64,000 bases of DNA. Origin: Xiphydria camelus (Eukaryota > Arthropoda > Insecta > Hymenoptera > Xiphydriidae). Under the pieces are notes generated by a model. The model did not search any database and was not told the origin of the DNA. It saw only the letters and a program-made list of their open reading frames with translations. Every line of letters begins with the position of its first letter. Position 1 is the stretch's first letter. The stretch covers positions 23,174,684 through 23,238,683 of the forward strand of contig OY783198.1 of the NCBI GenBank assembly GCA_963678675.1. Direction: 5' to 3'. Below are positions 49,101 to 63,627 of the stretch, piece after piece. The translations under genes and the position numbers were made by a program.

Positions 49101-50944
49101 TCCATCAGAGTCAATTTACACGCGTGACGTGCCGTGGCAGTATCGTGCCGACGAATCGGACGAGCTATCGCGGTCGAGTCGAAAGACAATTTGTTGACGG
49201 ACAATCATCAAACCGGCTGATGCTTCGCGTGTCGATGTCGGTGCATTGGATGCGTGTGCGCGAACGCGTCCGCGAGAGACATGGACAGCTAAGCGCGAAG
49301 TGACGTGATCGCGCGGTGGGACGGCGATGCGATGCGGCACGGTGATACGCGCGACCACCACACGGCGCGCGAATGTCGAGAAAACTACCACGGGTACACG
49401 ACGTTGTACGGCCAACGAGGTTGCCGCGTTTTCATCGACGTTCCCATCACGGTGACGCGGCTATGACTGCAGAGTGACGCCACCCGTGATGACGGTGGTT
49501 ACGCGTGGAAGTACCTTCGCGCTGTACCCGAGTCCACTGTACGTGGCAGTATCGACAGCCGTCCAGCCAATATGCATGTTAAGTACCGAAGGAGCCGACG
49601 TACGTACGTAACTTTACGACACGATTCTGGTCGGCGAGAAGACCGTCGTCTCTCTTCATAAAAATCGTTGTACGGAGAATTCGTAATTTTCGGACGAATT
49701 TTTAATGGTGAATTCCTTAAAAATTGCCATTCGGGTTTCATCGTTCCAAAGTTCATTAATCAATCAACGACGTACAACTGAACTACGCGGCTATACGCGT
49801 ACAGGCAATTCGACATCGCAACGAACATTGCGGAAATTGTTTGGAATGTCATCGAACCCGATACGCGTCCTTATCGATTCGCGTGCCTATGGCAGCGATG
49901 CGGCTCTATGGGGCTGTCTGTACACGCCGTTAACGCGCGAACGTATCTCCGGTTCTCGGCGATTCGCGTCGCCCTTCGAGCTTGCAAACGTTGACAGCGA
50001 ACATCTTTGCGGTGAGTACTCCAGGAGGATAACGCGCGATATTACGACTCCGCCGCGATCATCGGCGGGTAGACGAGATCGAGACGCCCCCCCGCGTTAT
50101 TTACGGCCGCGTTTCCGTATCGACTTTCTCGTTAAAGCGTTGCTCTTACGCTCTGTGTAACTCTCGCAGTGCGGTCCACGCGGAAAATATCCAGCGCCGA
50201 GGTGATACGTCGGTACGACTTACGACCCGGCGGCGATCATGGTCGACAAGGATCATCGCTGTTTCGCGTTATTTACAGCCTACTTCGCCCGGTTGCAGAT
50301 GCTCCTCGCGGCAAGCGTGCAGATAACGCATCGTTGTGCGATGCAGTTTTATACGACCCATTCGTGGTGCGCGTATGTACCGAGTACACAGAGTTCACCG
50401 TTGAGCTGAAACGTGAAAAATTGCCCGACGAGAGAAAAATCGACGCGAGCGACTGTCGACTTTTGCGTTCGGAAAAATGGAGAATCGCAATTGTCGCGTT
50501 TCCCTTCAAACTTTGGAACGGCGCACATCCGGCGCACTTCTCGCGATAACACCTCGAGGGACGACGACACGATGGAAGACGACGCTTCTGCTGTGACCTC
50601 AACGCGCGAGTCAACTACACTCCGCGTAAGAGGCGTGTTAGAAGCTTCAGCGGCCTCGAGGAGCGCATCCTATTACCCAACGCGACGACTCGACTGCGGG
50701 CAATCGTGATCCGAGGCGATTCTCGCGTTGCGTGCTACCGACTCCACGTGGGGCGGCGGTGCTCAGAAATGGCTTTTACGACCGCGTTGTCGACTCCGAT
50801 TAATACCGAAGTCCTAATGGATTCGATTAAACTGTACACGTGAAAACTGAATTACGCCCTACAAAAATACTCGTGTCGTTTTTATACAATCGAATCAACG
50901 GCAATTCCAGGTCCTCGAAGGGTTATACGAAAGGATGAGAGAGA
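49101..50944. other. No gene recognised
   Basis: CpG-rich DNA. Open frames at 49705-50160 and 50169-50549 have no identifiable domains or start/splice context. Confidence 0.4.
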
Positions 50945-51671
<727 letters not shown>

Positions 51672-53912
51672 GTCTCCTCGTGAGTACCCAGCAAACGGAT
51701 GGATGTGACAAGACCGAGTCGAACGAATCTCATAATTCGATTAACGGGGTATTCGCTTCGGGTTGAAGCGAAGGAAATCCGTGTCGAGATTGGAAACACA
51801 TAATTGCCGCGGGAGTTTAGCAGATCCAGAGCCGCGGAAACTCCCGCTGAGAGAGTCATTGACGCTTTTCAAGTTCTTCCTCGGCCTTGTCCCCTCTTCC
51901 TCCGCGCCTTCCGATATCGCTCCGTTTTTCCTCTGCCGCCCCCGAGAGACTCCGCGTTTCGCCTCTCGCACGTCAGCGGGGTAAATGGTAAGAAAATAAT
52001 CCAACGCGGATTCCGTTCCCGCGAGCAAAATGCACCGGTCCCCGCTGCTTGCGACTCTTAAATCGCGCATTCACGAGGTAGTCAATAGGAACGGTCGTGC
52101 GATGGAAGCAATTCATCCGGCAAACCGGGAAAGAGGAGGAGCGGGGAGGAGGGAGAGACTGGCCTCCGTTAATGCGGAGTTTGCGCACGCTGGATTTCTG
52201 TTTAACTCGTGTTCCGCCACGTAGCACGCTGCACGTAACGACGTTATGCGACGGAAACTTGCGAAAACGTACAGGCGAGCGCGGCTTTTGTGCGTCACTT
52301 CGTCCTACCGTAGCGCGGGCGCGTCGAGCCCGACCTTCAATCGTCATTGTTAGTTTACAAACGAGACACGAACCCGTGCGATTTTCGACCGTTCCCATAC
52401 GTGTTCCTATGCGAGTACCGACAGCAAGTGCTCTAAAACGCGCGGGCGAGTCTGTTTCGGATTCTCTCCACTCGCGTAGCAGTTATATTATCACAGCCCT
52501 AGAAATGTGCGACGCGTACATATGTATGTATGTCTTTGCTCCTTTCTCTCATACATGTATAAATATATCTAACGCGCGACACGCGGCATATCCTTTAATT
52601 TGCCACTCGCCTCTCGCACGTGTATTTGCACGACTCGACGAGACGCGGGAGTGGCGCGCCGAGATGTAGCCAAGACGGAAGTTCGAAGGAGAAATGCCTC
52701 GAGGCTGATCCGCTCGCGCGAAGAGAGCAGAGCCTCGCGGCAAAGTCGTGACGAACGACGAAATATCGATTACGTTTTGCGACTCTTGGCCCGAGGGAGC
52801 GCTTCACCGTTTTATCGTCGAAAGGGAAGGCGGGCGTTATTGTTTCGATGGCTGTTTTGCCGTCGGGCGGGGTTCGTTTCCTGGAACCGCGCTTGGACGA
52901 GGGGGGGCAAACGGAGTGCTTCTATTCCAAGTTCGTCGTTTCGAGTGGAAAGCGGCGAAGAGCGGATGCGATTTTGTCGCGGAAGGACGCGAGAGAGAGA
53001 GGGACGATGGGATCGGAGAGTCGAAAACTGCTTCGACAACGGAATATTCGGAGATCTCGGGGTGATAGTTCGAGAAAGAAACAGGAAGGAAGCGCGGTTG
53101 AGCGAAGAGGAGAGAAGAACGGCTCGAAGCCCTGCGCCGATGGAAGCATGAAAAAAAATAAGAGGTATACATATTTTTCTGGCCGTCATCGTCGCGCGGT
53201 TAAAGCGGATTGCAAAATTGCTCGAAAAAGGAATAAAGCACTTATTTTCGGTCCGAGTTTCGTGTCTCGGCAAAACGCGTGAATGATATCCGCGAGAGAA
53301 ACGACAGGGAGATCGAGAGGAGAGAGCCAGGAATCGCTTCGCGTTAGGGTCAGACGAGAGCTTTCGAATTTTTCGGTGCGAGTTTCAGGGCCGCGGGAAT
53401 ATCACGAAGCGACAGGGGGAATACTTTCGAGGATAGTTCGAAATCTTTCGTAAGCGAGGTTCGTCGCTCACTCTCATCTCGAGTTATTCCAAGTTAATTC
53501 AGTGCTCTCGCGCCAATCTGATTTCAAAAGTAACCGAGATCGCAGAAGGACGCGTCTTCCAACGTTTTCGGCCGAAAGACGCCGAACCCGGAGCTTCTCG
53601 ATCGCTCCGCAACCAAACGGACTCCCGGCGCACAGCGCCACGCGATCCTTAATTGATATACACAGTCCTTTGTCGACAGAGACCCGCGTTGAATGGAACG
53701 TTCCAGTCGCCCTCGAAGCGGGCATTCGCGAGCGAGACGAGAACGCCTTGACACCGCTGCCATTGTCGTCTCCCTCTCGAGTGTCAATAATTAAGGTCGA
53801 ATTAACCCCCGCGGTCGAGGCCCGCGGAGTCGATTCGCACGGAATATTAAACCGCGGTGCGCGCGTGACCCGCGCGAGGAGTTACGGGCTTTGGCGATGG
53901 TGGTGGTTGATG

Positions 53913-53936
53913 GTCGTCGTCGTCGTCGTCGTCGTC
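53913..53936. repeat. (GTC)n microsatellite
   Basis: Eight tandem GTC units. Confidence 0.9.
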
Positions 53937-54634
53937 GATGGATAGCGTGAACGAAACGGTGGCAGACGCCCTCGCGTATAAGACAGTGGCAAACGTGACC
54001 CGGCGGTCTAGCCAAAAGGGGAGGGTTCGTCGCGGTCCGTCGCAACGTACCCCGCCGACGGCGGGAGTGGCGAAAGAGGAAAGCAATTTTTTCCTCCAGG
54101 AAGAAGAAGCGTCGCCGCGGAGAAAGAGGCGCGCGCGCGCACGGATGTCACGAACAAAGAAACGCGGTCGAAACAAAGGGCAGAAGTTCCGCGGTCCTTT
54201 CGAAAAGTTGGCGATAATGAAAAAAAAAAGGGCGCAAAGAACGGCCAACTGGGAGTTATCGCCCCGCGGGCCGATAACGGGCGACTGCCACTGTCTCCTT
54301 TCCACTTTCACGCCCACTCTTCTGGCTTCTCTTCCTCTTTCTTTCACCGCGCCGCGCGAGAGCCGTGAACGACGATCCCTCGCGAAACCTTCGCGGAGGA
54401 CTCGGCGCTTTCCGCGCGCGCCTGAATCTCGCCGCGGAGGTGTCGCGCGGTGCACGTTCGTCGTTCGGAGGAAAAAGGAGGGCCGTTTGGGTACTCGCGC
54501 GGGAGAGCCGAAGGCCTCGGATGGTGAAATACGAGAGAAAAGGTAGAACGCGAGAGGAAACGCTGTATCTCTTAATTAGTTTCAGAATTAATTTAATCGT
54601 TTCGGGCTCGAGAAGCAGGGAGTGCGCGGGCGAA

Positions 54635-54654
54635 CCCCCCCCCCCCCCCCCCCC
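54635..54654. repeat. poly-C tract, 20 bases
   Basis: Uninterrupted C run. A second, 13-base run lies 150 bases downstream (54798-54810). Confidence 0.9.
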
Positions 54655-55389
54655 GATAGGATCTGCGCTAAATGAGCCAGAAAAAAAACCGAGGGCCCTC
54701 CGGGTTTCCGGCGGAGTGGGTCTGGGGAGTGGGAAGTTTGAATCGCCGAATTAGCGGGAAAATGAATTTTATCGTCCCCGAAGCGAGAGCGAGCAAGCCC
54801 CCCCCCCCCCGCCCCCCTAGGCTGTCTGCCTCCGCGGGGCGTCGAGTCGTTCGCGACGCGAGTATCTCTCGGAGGACGTTTATCTTTTTTTTTTTGTACA
54901 ATCCAGTCGAGGAGAAACTACGTCGCTTTGCCGCGCAGATAAGCCCGTCGACCGCGCATTTCGTAATAGCACCATTCGTTATCTAAATCTCTATTAAATT
55001 ACTCAAAGGCTAAATTCATTTTATCGAAAAGATGTCGCGTCGTTCGTTTACGGAATCCTTCACTCGAGAGAAGACGAGAATTCCGAGATAGAGATTGAAG
55101 TGAAATCGGAGCTACGATAAATCTGAAATTTCGTCTCGCTCGAGTAACCAATTGCAGTGGGAGACGAAAGTCCCGGTAAATCGAAGCGCCCCGTATCGAT
55201 GAACTTCAATAGGGAACTTGCATAAAATTTTATTTTGTATGAAACACAGCAAACATAATAGTTAAAGTTATTCAAAACACAGTACCAATAGTAAAAACTT
55301 GATAAAAAAAACTTCTACCCCAAAAACATTACTTTAAAAGTAGCATGGCCACGTCTCCCCAGTGAAACTCCGCGTTATGGGCGGCACTA

Positions 55390-55475
55390 GTTACCATGTA
55401 TAGTGACGTCACTGTACATGGTAACGGTCCGCCTGCAGGCCTTCTAGTATATCTATATCTAGGATAGTGACGTCA
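55390..55475. promoter_or_regulatory. Palindrome cluster with two perfect CRE (TGACGTCA) sites
   Basis: 55390-55425 is a 36-base near-perfect palindrome (17 of 18 positions) centred on TGACGTCA (55404-55411). A second copy of ATAGTGACGTCAC lies at 55465-55477, its TGACGTCA at 55468-55475, 64 bases away. TGACGTCA is the full palindromic CREB/ATF site. It could be an enhancer/promoter or the core of an inverted-repeat element; no transcript is assigned. Confidence 0.5.
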
Positions 55476-55477
55476 CG

Positions 55478-57330
55478 GCACGGCGTGCCGCTCGACCGGC
55501 TGTTTCAAGTGGGCGGGATTTATCGCAAACTTTATTAATTTCTTACGGCTTAATTTCGCGTCAGAAAAAAAAATAAAAAAACACGTCCCACATTTTTTTA
55601 CATGTTCAATCCATTTATGATGTTAAAAAAATATGTGCAAGTCCCCTATTTTCCGAAACCGTACGAAAACACCGAAGCCTCCACAACAATGGCGATTACC
55701 GACGAAAGGATTACGCGCGACTGCAAGCCCCAACTTCCCACGCCCGACGTTTTCCGCTGAAATTCTCACGTCGGGCGAACTTTACGCGCAGCCGTTCCTC
55801 GGTTCCACTTTGATAAGCGCTAATGCGACACAGACGCGCCTTGTACTCTCGAGTCGCGTTGTTCGATAACGTTGATAGTATAGGAAAGTGTCATTGAATT
55901 TACGTTTACTCGTACGTATACGCGAGCAGCGTGTGCCGCGCCGGGCGCATATTCGGTAAAGCCGTTTTCAATGAGACCCCCTCGCGCGCGCGCAACTGCC
56001 GCTGCTCTACGTAAGCGGATGTCGCGAATCTTCGCGCGCACGGTAATACGCGTATAGCCGACTCCTCGCTCTCCGAACGTAATTTTCCCTTGAAAATCGT
56101 ACGCCCTCGGGATGCAAACCATTGAAATTAATACCTATATATACCGACCCGCCGAGTAGCGCGAACTCGGTGAAAGGCTTTTCGCGTGTGGCGAATCCGA
56201 TTCATCTAACGGGTTATCCATGTGTACGTATACGTGTATTCTCGTATTGGCGTGTGCGTGCACACGCGTACGCGAGTTCGTCCGACGTGCACGGGTCGAA
56301 TACGCGAATCGTCCAACTGCATTATCCACGTTTCCGCGGGTTAATTTGGAAACCGCCGCGGCCGTTGCTATACACGTACACCGACAACGCGGGTCAAAGT
56401 AAAATTTCCCGTGGCGCGTGCATGTATAAATGGCGCGAGGAATTCGATATCGGAATATGCACAGCCGACGAAACTACGGCATGAAAACTCGCGCGAACGT
56501 CGATCTCCCGCGAATATCCGCGGGGGAATATTTAATGCCTCGATACATGTATCCGCCCGCAAAATTGGACCGCGCTGATACACCACCACCGTCGGAAGAG
56601 AGTATCGGAGAAATACAGTAAAAAATTAAATTCCGCGATCGAACGTCACTCGCGAGGTTCGAACGAGATTGGCGCTACACACACCCTCACTCGCGTCGAT
56701 TCTTCGCACCGCCGGATCTCACGCGCGATTATTCGCCCCGTGTAACGCCATGCCTGCTCCTTTCCCGGATAACGGCGCGGACGCTAATCGAGTCGAGGGC
56801 GACTCGACTCCGATTAAAGCGCGGGACTGCTCCTTAAACTTATCGACGATAAATTCTTGTGTGCCGTGACTCTTTTAAAACCCCCCGAGCTTCGGGAGCG
56901 TTTCCCCGCGAAACTTTCGACTTTCTCTCCCCCCCCCCCTCCGACCCTTCCGGCGGCGGGGTTCTACACGCGCGGATTTCGGGTGGAAATTTGAATCTCT
57001 TCCGCTTCCCGGGATAAACCCGCGATGTAAGCCTCGAGAAAAGCAGCCTCGAGAAAATGCCGGCGGAAAGGTTGACGGATATAATATGGAACGCGCAGGG
57101 TGAGGCTGAAATGTATAATAAGGTCGCTACTTTCCCGGTGGTCGTTCGTCGCCGTCCGTCACGCCGTTCCCGACATCGCGTCGCGTCATTATTAGGCCGC
57201 GTAAAGGGCGAACCGTTGAACGAGGGATCGAGGAGTCGTTTGGACGGGTCGTCGTCGGACGATCGCTCGACGAGCGTCGACCCTCGGCGTGCGTCGAATC
57301 GCGGAGTAATTTTGTACGTCCCCCCCCCTC
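55478..57330. other. No gene recognised
   Basis: Begins with a CGGCACG/CGTGCCG palindrome and a GGGCGGGA box, then an AT-rich stretch (55530-55640) and CpG-rich DNA with chance frames only. There is a C run near 56930-56939. Confidence 0.4.
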
Positions 57331-57905
57331 TCTCTCTTTCTCTCTCTCCCTCCCTCTCTCTTGTTTCTGCGTTTGCGTACTTCTTAAGCGCGTATTCGTA
57401 TCATTTACTTCCGCTTAGTATACTTAACTTTGTTAGTTTAGTCCGTATTATTTGTTTTGTAGAAATTTTCATTTACCTTATTTCCCTAGTCTAGGCCGTT
57501 CTATTATCCATTATTTACTTTGTCTCTTTTCACTCGTTTACTCTCTTAGTTGCTTTCTTTGTTATTCATTTGTTCTGACCTTTTGCGTGCTCTCAGAGGG
57601 GCCTCTGCGGCCCTAGAGCAAAATAAATGCTTCTTTTTTTCTCTCGAATTTTAGTTTTCATTCTTCGAATTAGTTTAGGCTTACTATTAATATTTCTTAC
57701 TTGCGTCACTTGGTTACTTGCTCTATCTATCTAGGTATTTATTTTACTTTATTTTGCTTTTCTTACTTTATTTACCTACTTATTTACGTTACTCTACTTA
57801 TTTACCATGATCACTTATTTTTTACCATATCATTTTTGTGTCTTTCTTTGTAAGCTCTCAGAGGGCTTGCCCTAGAGCACAATAAACGCTTCTTCTTCTT
57901 TCTTT
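57331..57905 (+). repeat. Tandem dimer of the hairpin-AATAAA-(CT)n repeat, plus orientation
   Basis: CT-rich start (57331-57362), a T-rich segment, a bulged hairpin with TGCTCT/AGAGCA arms (57588-57620), AATAAA (57622-57627), TGCTTCTT and a CT tail. Then a second T-rich segment, hairpin (57854-57878), AATAAA (57881-57886), CGCTTCTTC and a CT tail. Hairpin-to-hairpin spacing is about 265 bases. It is inverted relative to the copy at 50945-51668. Confidence 0.7.
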
Positions 57906-60900
57906 CGGATCAGTTATGCTAATTAGAATGGAGCGATAACGAAGGCGAGGATATAATGGCGAGGTGACTCTCGTTTTTGCGGCCTTCAACAGTTGCGGTA
58001 GTCGAGAACGTACTTCCGGTTCCTCGTACAACGGAATATAGAACGTACGTACACGACGTAGCTCGAATACAACCATCAGGTATCACCGGCATTTATTCAA
58101 CGACCGACCAAGCGACGAGAGTTCCCGGCGTATTCTGGGATTTGGAATATTTACCGGAACAGGGTTACCGGATGATTCGATTGAATCCGACGTAGACGGA
58201 CGCTCGCATCTGCGCGTGGAAATGTGGGAAATGGTAGGATGACTGATGGACGCATTCACTCGATAGCCGTATTAACGGTAGAACACGTTGAATTAGGTAT
58301 ATTTCCGGCGAGCGTCGATTCCAAATAATTCGCGCAACGGCGTCGAGCGTCGAGTCGGATCGGCTATGGGTCGGAGCGTTCGCGCGGAGAGTACCTACAA
58401 CGCGTATAAGACGTAATTTCAGCTCGCGTGCCTCGCGATCGTTCGTCTTCTTCGACTATACGAATACCCCCGTAAGCGCCAGCCGTTGCGTCGTCGAATC
58501 TAGGCCAAACGTATCTACGATATTTCCGAGTGATCGCGCCCGCGTCCTCCCCGCGAAATCGTCCGTTTCTTCGGAAGGGATCGCCGAGAGAGCGAGCGAC
58601 GCGAAAGAATAACGACCGTCGATCGCACGCGGAGACCCCGTACCGCGAAAACCTCCCTCGTAGCGGTCCCCGAGGGCCGCCGGGTCTCGCACGCATACGC
58701 GCGGCGCCTTTCCGTACGAGTGAGTAGCTTTCATTTTTTTCTCCCTCGCACAGTCGCGCGAAAGAGGCGACACGGAGACCGCGCGCGGACAGGGAGGGAT
58801 CTCAGAATTTCTCATTTTCCCGACGCTGTTTGCCCGTATAGTAGTAGCCTCCGGAGCTAGACCGCGCGAGACAGAAGCAGGAAGACCGAAGGAGCCACGA
58901 GGTGGAGTTATGGATGAGAGAGAGAGGGGGGGGGGGAGCCCGTGCGCGACACACGCGAGCACCTATTGCAGTGCGCGGCGAGGATGTATATTACGTAGGT
59001 ACCGGACTTTGAGCAGAGACGATCCCGGGCGACGCGAAGGGGGAAGGAATAATGAAACAGGGACACGGAACGAGATTGGAAAACGAGTCCTGCAGGCGCC
59101 ACGCGCTTACGATACCTCGAGAGCCTCTGCGCGTGCGCGCTGCGAAACGTGGGATGCATTTTAAGAAGAGCGTCGGGAAAAGGCGAGAGATAGCGGGGGC
59201 AGAAATATAACAATAAGACGGTACGACGGTGCGGGGAACGAGTATACGGGAGAAGCGTCTGGCGCCGAATCTACGACCGCTCTCGAAGCTCCCGCGGGAA
59301 TGCCCGCCAAAGGTACCGGCGCGCGGCCTTATATTCGCCCCGATAATTCTTTAACGGCTATCCGCGAGACGCTCGATATTTCCCCGAGAAGTAAACGGGT
59401 GCGACGGGTCGGTCGAGACGTTACTAATATCGATTTAACGCTCGCACGAGCGACTCGCGTTACACTCTTACCAGAGTTCGTAATAATTATTTCCTATAAA
59501 GATACACGGGTGCTCGCTCGCTGCGACAGCGCTGTCAGCGTCGTTCTGACGAATTACTTGAATGAACATGCCGCGAGACACTACCGTGTCTCTTGATTCA
59601 CGCGCCAAGAGCGGTTTGGCGTTCGCAAGTCGGCGGAGAGGTAGCGCGGCAGCGCTCGCAATCGACACGGCTTCGGCTCGCCTCGTCTTCGCATCGTCGC
59701 TCTCATTACAAACGCCAACTTACCGCATTGACGCGTAAATAACTATTCGCATCGTTGTTACTTATTGCTTCGGTTTTTCTTGCGCGATAGAGGGGTAAGT
59801 TATCCTTTCGCACCGCCCGCAACACGTCCCACGACGTTTAATCGATAACCGCGGAGCCGTCGTACGAACGACACCGCGCGAATACACGCGTCCGAGGTGT
59901 GTACGCGACGAATGAGCGCACGACCCGCAGCGCCACGTACCTACAGTCTGATGAAGCACGAAAGTGGAGACACGCCGCGGAGAGGTCTTTCATGATCCGT
60001 AAACCCGACCTTCCACGGACAGCCTTTCCCCGGTGTTTCTTTCATTTCTCCGCGCGTAACCCGTGGCGTTACAACCAACTTTTCCGAAACCGGAGCCGAT
60101 ATTCGGCTCGACGCGTTTCATCGCCGGGCATGAGAATCGCGACTCGAGGAAAGCGCGTCACCGCGTGGGACGGAAAAAGTCCGCGCGCGCGTCGTCGCCA
60201 CTCCAGAAGACGGAAGCGAAACTGATTTCCTCCGGGTCGGTATCGGACCGTGCTATCGATAACGGAGCGTGACTCGAATCTCCCGTCGATTCCCTCTTTC
60301 TCTCTCGGCGTCTCCGTTTCTCTTTGTACCGGAATCAAAGCGCGGATGGGTATCTCTTTCCCGACTCGTCTCGATCGCATTTCTCGCGACGAGAGGGGGC
60401 GCTCTATACGTCCCCGGAGGAGATCATCGGCCGTAGTTTTCTTCGGGAAGACATCGGCTGAGTAAAAAACGACAGCGTCTATACGGTCCCGTCTCGTCGC
60501 GTAATTGCACTCGGGCGCGCTCCTTCGCCATTGTTCCAGGAGGAAGGAGTTCGGTGGTGCGCGACGGGTGGAAGAACCGGAGCGGTTTTAAGTTGAAAAT
60601 TACGAACGCCGTGAGGCGACTGATAGGGAAAAATGTTGAGAAGCCGCGGTACGCGAATCTCTCGTTTTTCCGTTCCCTCGGATCTCGGAGCTTCTGTGAA
60701 AAGAGGCAAATGAAGGCGGAAAAATGATAAATAAGACGCGATCGAGAGGGAAGGAGAGAGCGAACGTCCGGATATGTGTGCGTCGAAGGGTTGGCCTCCC
60801 TCTCTCGTCCGACGAGTCACACCGGATACGTTGGCCATGCAAATGGAATTTAGTATGTACCCCTATATCTCTCTGAGAAAATACGCGACGCTCGGAAGTG

Positions 60901-63625
60901 TTCCACCGTTCTCTGATTCGCCCGTCGGGGCGAAATCGATTAGGCGTGCCCGGAGAAGTTTGGAAAACTGCAGCAGATGATTGGCAATCGGGAGAAAATA
61001 AGAGAAAAAGAGTCTTCGACCTCTGTTCCCTCCCCTCGTCCCTTTTCCATTTTCAGGAAAATCGAACGAATTAAATTATCCAGCCTCTAAAACGACCGTT
61101 ACCTCCGCTGCAGTCTCTCGTCCCGCCCGCCCCTCGCGCCCCTTTCCGTCTCGGGGGAGAGATTGAAAAAAAAAAACGTTGATGTAATATACCCGACGGG
61201 CTCGCGCGTGCCGTCAATTCTGCCGTAATATATACGCGCCATCAATTCTGCCGAAACCGCGCGGTATACGCGGCCGGAAATTAAAATTCGATCGATAAGT
61301 CACGCCGAGTCTCCGCCGCCGCCGCAGCGTTCCTCCTCTTGGCTAATTTCCAACGAATAAATATTTTCGGGCCATTCGTCGATCCGTCCGGGATGCGAGC
61401 GAAAAGAAATCGTCGACGCGCGGCACTTTATACGTGGCGATTTTGTCGGGAGCGTCGAAAGGTCGAAGCGGTGATTCGTCTTCCGTCGGGAGAGCGGCGG
61501 TTCCGAGGGGCGGGTGAAGACGGGTGAAGAAAGGTACGAGGAGACGTGCTTCCTATCGCAGAAGCGATCCGGGACGGGTCTGGTGTGGAGCCGGCGTACG
61601 CCACGTCCGGTGGGTGCAAATTGAAAAAATCTTCGCGAGGGACACCCTCGAGTCTCGCGTCGAGTCGAGAAAGTAGAGAAAGAGAGAGAGCCGAAGGGAG
61701 GGAGCATCGACGGACGCGCGTCCCCTACTACGACGACACTTCCAAGTCGCGGAGCCGTGACTGAAATGACGTGGGCGTAACGGGAGAATCCGTCGAGCTA
61801 ACAACGAGCCAATTTCGTCGAACAGAGCCTGGGTAACGGTGATCGGGCGACGCGCCTGCTACACCTACGGCTGCACCTGCGCGACGGAAGTGGCTATTGC
61901 GACCGGTGAAAGAGGGCTAATGGAGGGAGGGGTTATCGATCGAAACAACCGACGCGCGATCGGACTAATGGCTCCATTGATTCGGCCTAATTATCAGGCA
62001 CGGCTCGTACGAAGCGTCGTAAGCATTGATAGCTCGGTTTAATCGAGAGACACGACGATCGATCGTTATCGGACGAACGAAAGTATCTTGCTCCTTTGAG
62101 AGCGTCGCGTCCCTGCCGCGGCTGCTCGTTCATCTCGCCATGAAGTGCAATGATAATAAAGTCGATGTCGATAGACCGCGCGCACGTGAGTGTATCAAAA
62201 AAACATCTCCCAATCGAACTTACCGATCAATCGAAAGCTATTTCGGCGAGAAGGGCGCCAGTCCTCGGCGCGCGAGCTTCTGAAACAGAGAACAGGTCGC
62301 GAGTCGTTAGAATTCGAACGACTGGCGATCGGGAAACTCGGATAACGCTAAAGCGACGTCGCCGTTGGGAGGATCGACGTGGCTCGAGGCGCGCGGCGAG
62401 CCCACGCGTCGTAGAAGTGTGTACCTTGCGCAACCGGAAGCCTCCGAACGACGTTGATATTGGTGTATAAGCGGCAAATAATGATCGTAACGAGGCGCGC
62501 GCGCGCACGCACGGGAGAGGGAGAGAGAAAGAGGGACGAGAATGTACGGACGAACCTTTCACCGGTAATCGGAAGGCGCTCGCATGGCCATTTAGGGAGA
62601 GGATATAACGATCGTGACTCGGCATCGATGGCTTTCGATATTCGATTCGTAGAAAAACGATCCACGCAAGTGGAGACGCGACTTTCTGTTCTACCGAGCA
62701 CCGCGACGCGCGGGAAGGAACGCAAAGCGCGTGTGGGCGCGGTGAAACAACAACGGATTCGATTAGAAATTCAGCGAGTGTAACGCGCGATCCTCGCGAA
62801 GAACGCGATGCAATTACTCGACGCACCGCATTCGAAGCGTCCGCGCGTGCCTGGATTTTTCGATGACTTTAGGCTTTAGTTTCCCGGCGCGGCTCACCGC
62901 GCGCGCACTCGCCCCTCTCCCCGCAGTCATTCGACGCATCCGACCGCAGGCAATCCTGCCGATCGAACTCATCCGGTGATCCGGTACGAGAATAATTACG
63001 CTCGCTCGTTGCGCCGAGCCGATCAACTATGTAGATTCGCGTTTTAATCGTCTCTGGAAAGCTCAAAACCGCGAGCATTGCACCGGTACCGCATACCGGA
63101 AACGGACCAATTTTGCTCGGCTGAGTTCGTCGAAAATTCCGCGAGATGCCGCACGTACGAGCTGCGGCGATCGAAGCTTTTATTTGCGCGCAGAAATGTC
63201 GGTCCGCGCTGGCGCATATCGCGCCACGGGTCGCAGAATTCTCTTTCGTTGAGGTCCCGTGTGTTCGCGAAAAAAAAAAGGTCGAACGTTCGTTGTCCCT
63301 CTTCCTCTTGGTAAACTCGTTCGCGCGCTGTTCTCCAAAAATCTGGTGAATTTTTCTGCGGCTTTTATCGCACCGCTGCGGCCGATCGACGCGGTTACGT
63401 CGATCCGCCGTGGAATTGTATTTCGAGAACGGGACCTCACGTTTGCCAACCCTTCCAGAGGGTCGATAAAAAGCAAACGCGCATGAATATGCAGCGTATA
63501 GCGGGAGCCGTGGACAGGTTGCTTTTAATAAAAGGGAAAAAGGGAGCGGAAGCCGCGCGATAACGGTGGTACATATCGCTGGTTCTCCGGAATAATGACA
63601 CAACTCAGAAAAAGAAATTTTTAGA
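57906..63625. other. No gene recognised
   Basis: CpG-rich DNA with a G run at 58926-58936. The frames present, including 62869-63684 on the minus strand, lack domain signatures. Confidence 0.4.
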
Positions 63626-63627
63626 TA

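Noticed and set aside
49705..50549. Two consecutive plus-strand frames (151 and 126 residues)
   Set aside because: No domain, no credible start context, no conserved junction between them.
52600..53282. Several overlapping frames of 144-183 residues on both strands
   Set aside because: All frames are open because stops are rare here; none shows family motifs.
53938..54546. 202-residue plus-strand open frame with basic stretches
   Set aside because: Overlapped by an equally long antisense frame, with a Lys/Arg bias expected of purine-rich DNA and no recognised motif or splice context.
57977..58195. 72-residue plus-strand frame after the hairpin repeat
   Set aside because: No recognisable domain or initiation context; an antisense frame of the same length overlaps it.
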